The notes under the pieces: generated by a model
Told to the model about the DNA's origin: nothing
Database searches by the model: none
The model's input: the letters and a program-made list of their open reading frames with translations, nothing else
From: Pseudoneurospora amorphoporcata
Lineage: Eukaryota > Ascomycota > Sordariomycetes > Sordariales > Sordariaceae
NCBI GenBank assembly: GCA_033297205.1
Contig: MU859121.1
Coordinates: 1,994 to 65,993, forward strand
Direction: 5' to 3'
Length of the DNA: 64,000 nucleotides
Part shown: piece by piece, positions 31,646 to 41,731 of the stretch
Position numbering within the stretch: the first letter of the stretch is position 1
Layout of the letters: each line of letters begins with the position of its first letter
Made by a program: the position numbers and the translations under genes

Positions 31646-32075
31646 TAGTTCTTGGATAGCGAAGGACGTGGAGTTTGAGGTTGGCGACGAGCCAGATTCG
31701 AACCTAGTTGGGGGGAATAATGAGAACCCCAAGGTCTCTATAAACCAAGGAACAGATGCGTCCTCGCTATCCGTGATGGACTAGTGACCCAGGAAGCTAT
31801 GTAGGCGCGATTTCAGATGTGGAAGGTGGTGAATGCGAAGTCGGGATGCGTCATTCGAGTCCGAGCCGTGAAAGTTGGACCGTCGGTCGGGTACAATGTA
31901 AGATCAACGTTGATTGCGGGCCGGAGAACCAACCGGATCGAGACGCGATATCGCCAACCCAATGCTATTTGTAACGGTATTCGCAATGTTGCGTAACCTG
32001 CTTCTTCACGTCCCGATCTTCAAAAGCCCAGGATTGCAATGAAAAGGTTGAGCACCAAAGCAAGATGGAGTTCGC
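31646..32075. other. Region between amidase fragment and U2 gene, with a tRNA-like relic
   Basis: The minus strand 31767-31683 (85 nt) has a B-box-like AGGTTCGAATCTGG and ends that could pair (GCGAGGA with TCGTCGC, six of seven). The arms are otherwise too mismatched for a working tRNA. The rest shows nothing. Confidence 0.3.
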
Positions 32076-32258
32076 GTCACCTGGAGACAGTGTAATACCA
32101 GGGACACAGTGGCCAGTAATCATAGGCAAGCCTAGAGGAAAACCGACCGAGTGGCAAAAATTAGAATAATCACGATTGTACTCCGTAGAGCACTTTCAGA
32201 GATTAAACTGAAAAGAACAGATACTACACTTGATCTAAGCCAAAAGGCAAAGAGAGCT
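32076..32258 (-). ncRNA. U2: U2 spliceosomal snRNA
   Basis: The minus strand from about 32258 reads the conserved U2 5' region: CTTTGCCTTTTGGCTTAGAT, then CAAGTGTAGTATCTGTTCTT. The GTAGTA branch-point recognition element lies at 32227-32222. TTTCAGTTTAATCTCTGAAA follows, forming stem IIa. The Sm-protein site AATTTTTG lies at 32162-32155. The 3' hairpin CCTGGTATTACACTGTCTCC plus AGG (32102-32080) matches U2 stem-loop IV. The order and spacing of all elements fit a 180-190-nt U2. U2 base-pairs with intron branch sites in the spliceosome. The exact 5' and 3' ends are estimates. An AT-rich GTATTTTAAC lies about 50 bp upstream (near 32310) and may be a core promoter element. It does not overlap any called protein gene. 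Confidence 0.93.
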
Positions 32259-32684
32259 AAAGAAAAAAAGAAGAAAAACCGAGTAAAAGCGGCGGCGGTG
32301 GTCGACGTTAAAATACCCTTCCCGAGTGACCCGAGGTGGTCTGTGCACAAGTGCAAATTGTCCGTGCACGAGTGAAAGTCGTGGCATGGGTGGGGCTGTC
32401 AACTGCCAGCGGTCCCACGAACTGCCAGGCACGCCCGCCCCTCCTCCGCTTGCAGGCCCGAGTAGGCACAATGTGAGGGCGGGGTCCTCCTGTTATTTGG
32501 GATGCAACTCAGCACCACCAGCTTCTCCTTCTCGAGCTCACCATCACCACTTCAAGCGAATGTATCTTCAGCCTTTTTAGGGAACAGAGAACTGGACAGA
32601 ATGATTAAGACTATGTTTTCTTGGTATCATTTGCATGCTAAACTGACAAAATGGTCTCAGGAATCCCAACACTCCAGGTCAGTA
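32259..32684. other. Region upstream of U2 and downstream of the quinone reductase
   Basis: This region holds the likely U2 promoter (minus strand, upstream of 32258) and the 3' UTR of the quinone reductase. There is no coding signal. Confidence 0.5.
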
Positions 32685-33680
32685 TCAAAGGATGACGCAT
32701 TTGGATGGCAATCCACAAGGCCCTTCTTTCTCAGGCTGTTCGTTCTTCACGGGTTCCTTCTTCGGTTGAGACACTGGCTTTGGCTGCGTAGCTGTCGACT
32801 GTGTTTCACTGACAGCAGGAATAGTTGCCTTTGCGCCATCAACTGTCTCTCGCTTCGACCCTTTGCGGATAATAACCATTAGCGACCATCCGCAACAACA
32901 TCGCTTTCGCGCTCATCACACAACCAAAGGATTCATACCACTTTGCAGTTCTCACGCACCGGTAAGCTTGGACAAGGTGTTGTAGAACTCCTCGCCCTGG
33001 ATGCCCGCCACCTTCAACTCGTTCTCACTGGGCTGCCTGCTGCCATCACCACCAGCAACGGTACCAGCACCCCAGGGGCTGCCGCCATGAACCTGCGAGA
33101 GGTCAGACAGCTCGGCGAACACCTTGGCATACCCGAGCGGCACGTAGATGATGCCGTGGTGGGCGAGCGTGCTCATGGCCGCGATGGCCGTCGACTCCTG
33201 GCCACCGCCCAGACCAGCGGTCGAGACGAAGAGACCGGCCGCCTTGCCGTAGAGTCCGCCGGTGGCCCAGAGCTGGCCGGTCTTGTCCCAGAAGGTCTTC
33301 CACTGCGCGGGGAAGTTGCCGTATCTCGTGGGGATGCCGAAGAGGAAGCCGTCGTACTGCTTGAGGATCGCAGGGTCCTCGATGACGGGGACGTCGGTGG
33401 GCTTGGGTGGGGCGTACATCTTGGCGAGGACCTCGTCGGAGAGGGTCTCGGGGACTCTGTGATGATGTCAGTGCTCGTTTTGAGTGTATCGCGGAGTTCT
33501 GGTCTGCTTACTGGTAGAGGTCGGCAGTGCCGCCGGCCTTCTCAATGCCCGCCTTAGCAGCTTCGGCGAGCTGCCTGATGTGGCCGTACATCGAGTACTA
33601 GATATGGTTGATTAGCCATGTGCCTAACTGATCAAGGACGACCAGATACCTACATAAACAATAGCGATCTTGGGCGCCAT
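32685..33680 (-). CDS. WrbA/Pst2-type NAD(P)H:quinone oxidoreductase with C-terminal CaaX motif
   Basis: Four exons, 33680-33654, 33597-33512, 33456-32960 and 32860-32685, agree in phase and give 261 aa. The flavodoxin-like fold is clear: APKIAIVYYSMYGHIRQLAEA (FMN phosphate loop), FLFGIPTRYGNFPAQWKTFWD, KAAGLFVSTAGLGGGQEST and SPWGAGTVAGGDGSRQPSE. Family members are tetrameric FMN enzymes that reduce quinones by two electrons and protect against oxidative stress; some sit at eisosomes. The last exon adds a Lys/Pro/Glu/Gln-rich linker ending CGLPSKCVIL, a CaaX box with terminal Leu that favours geranylgeranylation and membrane attachment. If the last intron (32959-32861, GTGCGT donor, GCTAAT branch) were retained, translation would stop after KLTGA. 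That would yield an ordinary soluble WrbA of about 203 aa. Confidence 0.88.
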
Positions 33681-34541
33681 ATTGACTACTAATAGTGATT
33701 AAGTATCGGTGGTGGTGTATAAGAGAAAGGTAGGTAACGAAAACAGCAGACAGCCTTGCAGTATGATGATAGAAAGACCAATACGAGCTCACAGAGGGTG
33801 TGGCACTGTCCTTATATAAGATGAACTCCAAAAGGGTGGAGGGATGGACCGGCAAGCTCGTCAACATCGATAACAAGGGCGACCCGGATTCGTCATGATT
33901 ACCGTAATCAGCTTTCAAATCGCCGACAAATAACAAATGGAAACAGCTGCCCACCGAAAGTAGATCGAATCGGGAGGGAACCCCGGAGCTAGGTACTATG
34001 TACATCACAAGCTTCCCATAACTGCCCTGGTTGGATATGGTGTTACTGGGGGTCAGTGTTTGATCCCTCGTGGTTGCTGAATAACGGATGACAAGAGCCC
34101 GGGATGCCTGACTCGGACCCCATTGTTCAGCTCACAGTCAGCGACTTCGCTTGGAGAATGTGGGGTCAACTGTAAACCCCAACCCCTGGGCTCGTATCTT
34201 TCGTAATGCTTTGTTACCATTGACAAAAGTTTATAATTGCCCTTTGGGAATAACATCAAATTCAATGGTTCTTGAAATGCATGGATACATTCCCATAGCG
34301 TTGCATCTATGGGATTTCCTTCAGGTTCAAGGGATTGCATATCACGCTGTCAACGCTCCTTGTTGGCATGATAGCCAAAACAAGCCTAACGGCAACTGCA
34401 GTAAGGACCCTGAGTGCCAAGAAAGGCGTAAACACCATTATTTGGAGTTCACGAATCCTCTCTTCACTATCTCTTCAACCTCGTTGTGATATCGTTTCAA
34501 CTCTCAAACTCCCATCCCCTCAATCCTCTTCTTTGCTACCC
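33681..34541. other. Intergenic region, no gene seen
   Basis: This 860-bp region lies between the quinone reductase start and the Yae1 3' end. Short frames only. Confidence 0.5.
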
Positions 34542-35591
34542 TTACCAAGCCAAAGCCTGACTCGTCGCCTTCACCGGCTTCGCATCCTTCTTCTCTTCTC
34601 CCCCCTTCACTGCAAGACCATGCTCAAGCCCCTCCTCATGCTCATCCTCCTCGCTTCTCGGCAACAAAAGCGCAACATCCCAAACCAACCCAAAACTCTC
34701 CGCCAGCTCAGTCCGGATGATCTGATCCCACTTCTTAATGAGCGGATGCGCTAGCGCAACGTCGGGGAAGAGGATTTCTGCTTCTTCCTCCTCCTCCCCT
34801 TCCTGTCCAGCTTCAGCCTCCTCTGGTTGCCCTGGTTGCTCTGCTTGGGCATGTTGTTGCTCATGATGCCGCTCAGGATGTTGATACCGTTCATGCATCT
34901 CCTTCGACTCCCCGGGGACTTCATACCTCCAAGTGCCGTCCTCATCCCAGTACTCCTTGCCGTAGATACTCTGCACGCTGAGATCCTTTTCTGCTTCCGC
35001 CGACAACCTTTTGAGTTTCTCCTTCATACTTTCACCCTCTCCCTTCCCCTCCACATCTTCCTTTTGACCCCCCTTCGACGACCCTGACGCAACAGCAAAA
35101 CTCAACCCCTCCAAAACCCCCAACAACTGCCCCGCCACCGCACCGATCGTCGCCCCCAGCCCGAACCCTTCATCAAACCCGGCCTGCACGTGCTCGGCTT
35201 TGGCGACGGTGATGCCATCGCGGTAGCCGGCTGTTGTATGTTCCTGTTGGAGGCGGGGGATGTCGGAAGGATGTCCGTGGCCTCGCGCTTGTGATGTGTG
35301 GCGCTGGTGATTGCAGTTTTCATGGGAATGATAGTGGGAGTCGTCGCCGTCGCCCCAGACGTCATCATCATCAACGTCGTCCCCATCGTCGCCCCAGACG
35401 TCATCTAGTGTTGTATTATTGTTATCTTCATTGGAAAGGGTGGTCTCGACTGTGGGGTTGTGGTACTCGACTGCAGGTGCTGTGGGAGCGACGCTGGTGC
35501 CGTTGGTGGTGCCGTTGGTGATGGTTCCGGATGAAGACATGGTGGTGAAGAGGTCGGGGTCTTCTTTGGAGGAGAATTGGCGCATGAGCAT
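34542..35591 (-). CDS. yae1: Yae1, adaptor for Fe-S cluster insertion into Rli1/ABCE1
   Basis: Single exon of 349 aa when started at the first ATG (35591). An ATG at 35540 before SSSGTITNG is also possible, because the N-terminal region is variable in the family. An acidic Asp/Asn/Trp stretch with DDVWGD repeats precedes the deca-GX3 domain at ~residues 121-162 (GYRDGITVAKAEHVQAGFDE, then GFGLGATIGAVAGQLLGVLE), which defines the Yae1/Lto1 family. A Glu-rich linker separates it from a conserved C-terminal segment (LFPDVALAHPLIKKWDQIIR and ESFGLVWDVALLL). In yeast the Yae1-Lto1 complex recruits the ribosome-recycling factor Rli1 to the cytosolic iron-sulfur targeting machinery. The deca-GX3 pattern makes the family assignment secure. 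Confidence 0.88.
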   Translation of the reverse strand: MLMRQFSSKEDPDLFTTMSSSGTITNGTTNGTSVAPTAPAVEYHNPTVETTLSNEDNNNTTLDDVWGDDGDDVDDDDVWGDGDDSHYHSHENCNHQRHTSQARGHGHPSDIPRLQQEHTTAGYRDGITVAKAEHVQAGFDEGFGLGATIGAVAGQLLGVLEGLSFAVASGSSKGGQKEDVEGKGEGESMKEKLKRLSAEAEKDLSVQSIYGKEYWDEDGTWRYEVPGESKEMHERYQHPERHHEQQHAQAEQPGQPEEAEAGQEGEEEEEAEILFPDVALAHPLIKKWDQIIRTELAESFGLVWDVALLLPRSEEDEHEEGLEHGLAVKGGEEKKDAKPVKATSQALAW

Positions 35592-35999
35592 AATCTTTTG
35601 TGAGGCCACCGGCTGGGTTGGTTGGTGAGAGAATGGTGATCTTGCAGGTGATAGGATTGAGCGCTGTTCTGAGAATTTGTAGGTGATATGACGGCGTTAT
35701 GAGTGAAGAGACATGCCGCGCTTTCGTTCCATGTGAATAGAAAAAAGTCAAAACGCATTTGTAATCGTGGGTCTGGAGTCACGTATAACCCTAACCCTTC
35801 CATACTGAAGATCAGTTGATGGCTTGATGCCATCATGGTCAACACTCTTTCATCCGAGCACGTAGTTAGTTACTGTGTAGCAGATTATGTGACGCTTCGC
35901 ACAGGTGTGATGTAGAAATTGTTGTTCAATTGGTATACCAAAAACACCGATACCGCTAATGAATCTCGAAACACACCGCATCCAACAACACTCATTCTC
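35592..35999. promoter_or_regulatory. Yae1 promoter region with telomere-like repeat
   Basis: A tandem AACCCTAACCC at 35787-35797 (two TTAGGG-type units on the minus strand) lies about 195 bp upstream of the Yae1 ATG. Yeast Tbf1 and related factors bind such sites at snoRNA and ribosome-related genes; use here is inference. Confidence 0.4.
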
Positions 36000-37488
36000 T
36001 CAAATAAACTTCTTCTCGAACTTCTTCAACATGCCCGTCACTCCCCTCTCCAACTTGCCCGCACCCTCTTCCAGTCTTCCCTTCTTTTGCTCGGGCACAT
36101 ACAGCTGCTGGTGAACCGCAAATTCTTGCTGTCCAGCAACATTCTGTCCATAGCCCGCTCCTTGTTGCATCGATGGCGGTATCGGCGACGGCGCAGCCAC
36201 ATATCCAGCAGCGGGTGGCGTGGGAGTATGAGGCACGGCTCCGTAGCCGCCTACCGCAGCGACAGAAGCAGGCTGCTGTGGGTATCCCTGGCCATACGGA
36301 AACCCAGGACTGGCCAGGCCGGGACTGGGAAGTCCAGCAGGCATGGTGATAGATCTTTGTACGCCAGGGTGGGCGGGCGGTTGGGTGAGACCTGTCGGGT
36401 AGCCGCCTCCAAGCGTGCCGAATCCCTGGGGAGCGAAACCGGGCGAGGTCACGCTGTGCTGGGGAGGAGCGGCAAAGCTCGGCGCTCCAGGCGGGTGCTG
36501 GATGTGTGGCGGTGGAATGCCCGGGCTCAAGGGTCCACGACCGCTGGGAGGAGGCAGGCCTGGCGAAAAGGGTGTGGACGCATCGTAGGCCAAAGTTTGG
36601 TGCAGCGGGTTCACCGCGGCATCCTCTGGGGGAGGTGTCTTCTCGCGGTATCGTACTGGTTCGGCAGCCGGTGGCGCAGCTGGGTTATAGGCCATCGGAA
36701 CGAAAGCCCGAGGCGATGGCGTCGAAGTATCGTGGGCAGCAGATACTGCGGACATGGGCGGCGGAGCGAAAGACGGCATTCCGCCAGCTTGCGGAGGTTG
36801 TGATAGGGTAGTCTGGGGTGTACCGTGGTCGCCGATTGCCGCCCTCTCGAGTTGCTGAACTACCGCGCTGACCTCGGTATCGTGTCGAGGAGGTGGTCCT
36901 GGCTCGTTGTGGACATCGCACTGGTGCGGAGGGAGCACACGTCTGATGCCGTTGACAAACTGCAGGGCATCTTGTTGGTTGTGAAAGTAGATGTCGAGCG
37001 AGTGAAGCTTGTAGTGGTATTTGGCCTGGTTATTGGGGTCATATGTTGGGAGGTGCCACTCTTCGTGACCGTCGACCTCGCCAACCGTCAAAGTCACAAG
37101 GCAGGTGTGGTTGTAATCGTACTCGAGATGGGTTCTGTCGAGGTCTGGCGACATATGATGTTAGCTTTCTCACCTCTTCCATTCCAATCCTGGTATCTCA
37201 GTCCTTACAGCCATCGAAAGCATCTTGGTCCTCCCTCCCAGGCTGGTTTGCAACCTCCAGCCGAGCGCGTCCCAAGTTGGCATCTTCGAATAGGTAGACA
37301 TAGGAGCCCTTGTCAAACCTGTGATGAGGCGGGTTATTTGTCGGAGGGCCGTAGAAGTAGTGGATATCACCAAAGCTATGAAGTGAAACCAGCAGTCAGA
37401 ATGCGCCCCATCAACATCATGTCTCTGCAATCAATGAAGGAACAACTTACAACGTGCCAACGTTCTCCTCTCCTTCACGGGCGGCCAT
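36000..37488 (-). CDS. Proline-rich protein with conserved N-terminal domain, unknown function
   Basis: Three exons in agreeing phase: 37488 to about 37450 (ATG GCC GCC CGT GAA), about 37376-37210, and about 37151-36000. Together they encode about 455 aa. The N-terminal ~160 residues look folded (FGDIHYFYGPPTNNPPHHRF, FDKGSYVYLFEDANLGRARL, LEYDYNHTCLVTLTVGEVDG, YKLHSLDIYFHNQQDALQFV), with alternating strands ending in a helix. The remainder is a long Pro/Gly/Ala/Gln-rich disordered chain with many PPP and PxxP words. It closes in a basic amphipathic end (GMLKKFEKKFI) that might contact membranes or a partner. Similar proteins seem widespread in filamentous ascomycetes, but I cannot name a family. 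The pattern suits a scaffold with an N-terminal beta domain; this is inference. Confidence 0.7.
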
Positions 37489-38731
37489 CTTTGCGATGAA
37501 TGGACTCGCTTGAGTAAACAACACAGCAACACAATAACAACAACAACGACGAAGAGAACAGAATTGGGAAAAACAGAGAGGAAGAAAGAGAACTTTCTCA
37601 GCTTCCCAATCGAGGCGGGCTATCAAGCCTAGTATCCGAGATGACGGAACCTAAGTCCCAAAAGAATATGGTCTTTGCGATGTGTACACTACAGTACCCT
37701 ACAGCTTACCCTTGCTCCCCTCTTTGCCATCGCTCATAAGACCGTGGTCTGGTTCTTCACATTCGGCTCTTCACTCTGTCACTCCATGGCGCAATCAGCA
37801 CACAGCCATCGAATCAACGCTCTCGATAGGTTGGTGATGCGACCCCTGGTGCCGGTAGAGGTGACCTTGTCCGGTGGTTGCATCGTCCTGGATGGTCACT
37901 GGATGGTCCGCCTGGGCGCTTAAAAGGTGGGATGCCAAGAAAGAAACGTGAGCAAGTCAACTGTCACACTTTAAAATTGACGAGGAACAGAAAAAGGTGG
38001 GGTAAAAAACGAAGATCCCCTCCATCCCATCTGAACCTGGAGAGCTCGAAGCCCCACTCGGGCCCGTCTGGCGCCTGGCGGAGGACCTTTCAGGGCAGCA
38101 GGGGTCTCTTTTGCAGGGACTCTTTGGAGTTTGGGAGAAGGCACAGTGGAGGTCCTTTCACTCTTCAGCGCCCGGGCTCTTTCTCGAATCATCCCTCCCT
38201 GCAGTGTCCTCCACCGCGGCCCCGGCGGCCACGCCAAGCAAACGAGCCCGTACGGCGGACAGGGGGACAAAAAATTCGGCACACCCGATCGAGACTCTCA
38301 GTCAACCGCAATTCCGCATGACGGACTCCGTTGCGCGCCGCGTCCAAACCTCCACTTGTTTTTACGGCCTCCTCCGCATCCTCCGACCGCGACTCCGTCC
38401 GTCCGCCAGCCTTGCGACTTGCGACGACCAATCCGGCTTTGCGCAAACTACTGTGCGTGCAATTCCTTTTAGTGTCCCGCGAAACTCTATCGACACGCTT
38501 CGACTAACTCAAACGCTTCGCCACTGCAGCACCAAGTCCGCATCCACCATTCGCATCCTCCTCTTCATCCCGCAAGGTCCCCAGCCCCGCCGCACCGCCG
38601 AGCGCTTCACTTCGGACCAAGCAATTCCACACGACCGACTGACAACCTACGCGACGGCCGGCTTCGCTCTCTTTACACTTCGATACCCCTCCTCAATTCA
38701 GCACCAAGTCCTCCGGGCACCAACATCCAAA
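37489..38731. other. Divergent region between proline-rich protein and mrps8
   Basis: The mrps8 reading frame is open upstream of its called start, back to about 38111. It includes an ATG at 38321, but the composition there is unlike coding sequence and the family begins at 38732. The remainder is presumed promoter and 5' UTR. Confidence 0.5.
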
Positions 38732-39217
38732 ATGGGCATCCGACACATCACCGACATGTGTTCCCACCTTCAGAACGCCTCGCGCGCTCGCCTCGGTCTC
38801 ACCTCCCTCCCCAACACCAAATACAACCTCGCCCTGGCCCTGGCCCTCCACCGCGCAGGTTTCATCGCCTCCGTCACGCGGGGCGGTCCTCACCCGCCCA
38901 CCCCGGAAGCCCTGTTGACGCACGAGCCGGAGCCCGTCACCAGCGCGAACGTGGCCACCCGTAGGCTTTGGGTGGGACTCAAGTACTGGAACGAGGAACC
39001 CGTCTTGAAGGAGCTGAAGCCGATTTCGAAGCCGTCGAGGCTGGTGACTGCTTCTCTTAGCGAGCTGAACCGCGTGGCGAGGGGGTTTCCCGCGGGATAT
39101 ATGAAGGGGTTGCAGCTGGGGGAGTGCATGTTTGTGGGTACTGATAGAGGTGTGTTGGAGGTCAGGGAGGCGGTGGAGAGGAAAGTTGGTGGGTTGGTGC
39201 TCTGCAAGGTAAAATAG
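38732..39217 (+). CDS. mrps8: Mitochondrial small-subunit ribosomal protein uS8m
   Basis: 161 aa starting MGIRHITDMCSHLQNASRAR, the usual N-terminus of fungal mitochondrial S8, in which targeting information lies within the mature protein. It has the S8 core (LPNTKYNLALALALHRAGFI) and the C-terminal domain: LWVGLKYWNEEPVLKELKPI, SKPSRLVTASLSELNRVARG, and GTDRGVLEVREAVERKVGG. The chain ends in GGLVLCKVK. The bacterial homologue binds helix 21 of 16S rRNA and helps fold the central domain of the small subunit; the same is expected in the mitoribosome. The frame stays open upstream, so an N-terminal extension cannot be excluded from sequence alone. It is convergent with the Ala/Thr/Pro-rich gene at 39845. 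Confidence 0.9.
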   Translation: MGIRHITDMCSHLQNASRARLGLTSLPNTKYNLALALALHRAGFIASVTRGGPHPPTPEALLTHEPEPVTSANVATRRLWVGLKYWNEEPVLKELKPISKPSRLVTASLSELNRVARGFPAGYMKGLQLGECMFVGTDRGVLEVREAVERKVGGLVLCKVK

Positions 39218-39844
39218 AGGGTTGAATACATAGGGTGGAGAAGGAGGAGGGTTTGAAGGTTTGGGAATGGATATGGAAAAAGAAGGAAAGCAGGGTGCTG
39301 GAAGAAGAGCGAGAGAGAAGAGTCACCGCACTTGGGAGGATTTCTCGCGTTAAAGGGACCAACCATGACTGTGCGCAGTGTACGATACGGATGTGATTCC
39401 AGTGTACACTAGACTTAGAAAGACTGTACAAACACAAAAAGGAATGGACATTGGAAAAGCATAGCCCATCCTCGGTTCGTGTCTGGTGAATGTGAGTAGA
39501 GACATGAAATCAAGGCACTCAACTGGAAGTATAACCTACATACCGGATCATCGGCTTGCCACGTGGAAGTAAAGACCACGAAAGGTGATAAGGAAATGAA
39601 TCAATTCATCCTGCTGTTTGCTGTGCAATCAACTATCTATGCTTATCATACTTCATGCGCCGCCAACTTCTTACAAATCTGTGAGAGGTCTTAAGTTCCT
39701 ACAAAGGTATCATGAAACTCGTGCTAACCCAGTAACACCACAACCCGCTCCTCTTTCACTGTCTCGAACAAGCAATAGGAGGTGATTAAAAAAAAAACTA
39801 CAGGCCAAAAATCAATCATATCATCCACCATTTCTGGCTTCCTT
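39218..39844. other. Convergent intergenic region
   Basis: This is 3' sequence of mrps8 and of the following minus-strand gene. Nothing else is seen. Confidence 0.5.
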
Positions 39845-41731
39845 TTACGAATCAGAAATAGGCTTGGGTTCCGGAGCGCTGGTAGACTTCTCGTCTTCCT
39901 CCTCCTCAATGTCAGCGTCGATGACATCGGCAACCTCGGCAGCGGGCAAGGGAACAGCTTCAGTCTCCTGAGCTAAGGTCTCTTCCTTAACACTATGAAC
40001 GTCAGAGGTAGGAGTTTGAGGAGCAGCAACAGCCTCAGCTTCCGGAAGTGGTGCCGAAACCTCCTGGGCAGCTTCTGTGGCTTCCTCTACCGGCTGAGCA
40101 GCTTCTTTGGGAGTCTCAGTGACGATGGGGAGAGGCACCTCTTCATCTGCTGTCTTCGCAACTTCGGTGGCTTCCTCTGCCGTGGCAACCTGTTCAACCT
40201 TGGCCGCAACCGAGCTAGCACGAGACTGTTTCGGTGTTGTAGCAGCAGATGGCGCTGCTGACTTGGTAGCAGGCTTCTTAGTCCGAGGCTTGCTGAGACT
40301 TCTCTTCGCAGCAGGGCCTGGGGTGGCCGAAGACTTCCTCGGTGGAGACGTGACAACCCTCTCAGCGGTTTTAGAGGCGGATGCTGCCGTTGGACGCATC
40401 ATGCGTGCCAAAAATCCCTCGTCCACTTCCTTCTCCTTCTTCGTTGGCGGATGATCCTTCGCAGCCTGCTTCACAGGGGCACCTAGACTAGGGCGAGGAA
40501 GGTTGTTGGTCGAGTTTTGTCTCTTAAGCTTCGAGGTAGCCGTCTTCGGAGCCGACGTAGCAGGGGCTGGCACTCTCGCTCGGCTAGAGGAACGGCTAGC
40601 TGGGGTAGGACCACGCTCGCGAGACTGCGACTGGGCGCGCGCATTGCCGAGCTTGGAGCCAGAAGCAGCCGTATGAGTAGTAAGGCGTTCTGGGAGAGCG
40701 ACTGGGCGTGTAGGCGACTTGACTTTGGGTTTAGAGCTCCCGGTGATGACGGGAGATGGGGCCAAGGACGCTGGCTTTTTGTTTAGCGAAGAACTGAGAG
40801 ATGATTTCGTGGTCTTTGCCGCGGGCTTCGGGGTGGCAGTCTTGCCAGGAGTCTGACTGGATGCAGTTGTCGGGCTCCTCGTCTTGGGTGTTTGAGCAGT
40901 AATGGGGGATTTTGCTGCCTTAGCTGCTGTCTTGTTGGCCACAGACGTTGTAAGAGGTGGTAGGGTCGACTTTGTTGTTGTCTTCGGGACGGTCCGAGCC
41001 GCCGGCCTGCTGGGATCTGTCTCTTTGTCTTTGACGGCCCCGGCTCCATTGGGTGCCGTCGTCTTCTCTGCTGACTTGGAGCCACTTCCGAGAGTGGACG
41101 TGCCAGTAGCGCCATCTATCTCCACCCTCTTGGGTTCATCCGGTGCGCTACCTGAAGATTCTACATTCTGCGCTGGTGGTTTATGAGGAGAGTCAGTCGG
41201 ACTTTGGACAGTTGGTTTCGCTTTTGGAGACTCGGCTGGTATACAGCTCGCCTCAGGACTCGCCGCTGCTGGTGCTTTCTCCATAATCTGGTCAACGGCA
41301 TTGGGCTTCTCCGATGGAACAAAAGGGCTTGCGATGTCGCCTAGGCCGCCTGGAGTTCGTTGTATGGGTATCTCAGAGTCGTTGCTGCCTGCTGGTTGAA
41401 GTCCGAGTCTTCCACCTTTCTCGACCGCGATGAAACTCGTCTTGATTTTGTTCAGAGGCCTAGGAGACTCGGCTAGAGGTTGAAAGCGGCGTTAGCTATC
41501 AGTTCAGTCCATGCCTAGATATTTGATGTCGTGGTTGATGACAACATCCATGATGATAAGTGCAGTTGAAGCAGATGCAAGCGGGTGATGGGAATGGTGC
41601 TTATCCCAAGTGGAAGATGACAAAACAGCAGACTGCTTACATGGAGAGAAAGCTGGTGACCTGCCACGATCCGGAGGGCTCATCTCCCCCTTCTGCTCGA
41701 ACATAGCCCGAAGGTTCTTAACTGCGCTCAT
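39845..41731 (-). CDS. Ala/Thr/Pro/Ser-rich protein with conserved N-terminal motif, unknown function
   Basis: Exons 41731-41641 and 41472-39845 join in phase to give 572 aa. The first ~50 residues carry a motif pair I associate with a group of ascomycete proteins: SAVKNLRAMFEQKGEMSPPD, with RGRSPAFSP, then ESPRPLNKIKTSFIAVEKGG. After this the chain is low-complexity: Lys/Ala/Thr/Pro-rich (basic) to about residue 430, then Glu/Ala/Pro-rich and strongly acidic to the end (DADIEEEEDEKSTSAPEPKP). No enzyme domain, membrane segment or signal peptide is seen. The split into a basic middle and an acidic tail suggests a disordered cytoskeletal or chromatin-associated factor, but this is only compositional reasoning. 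The N-terminal motif could be searched to define the family. Confidence 0.75.

Noticed and set aside
38111..38731. In-frame 207-codon extension of mrps8
   Set aside because: Composition is non-coding-like, and the family N-terminus is at 38732; treated as 5' UTR left open by chance.
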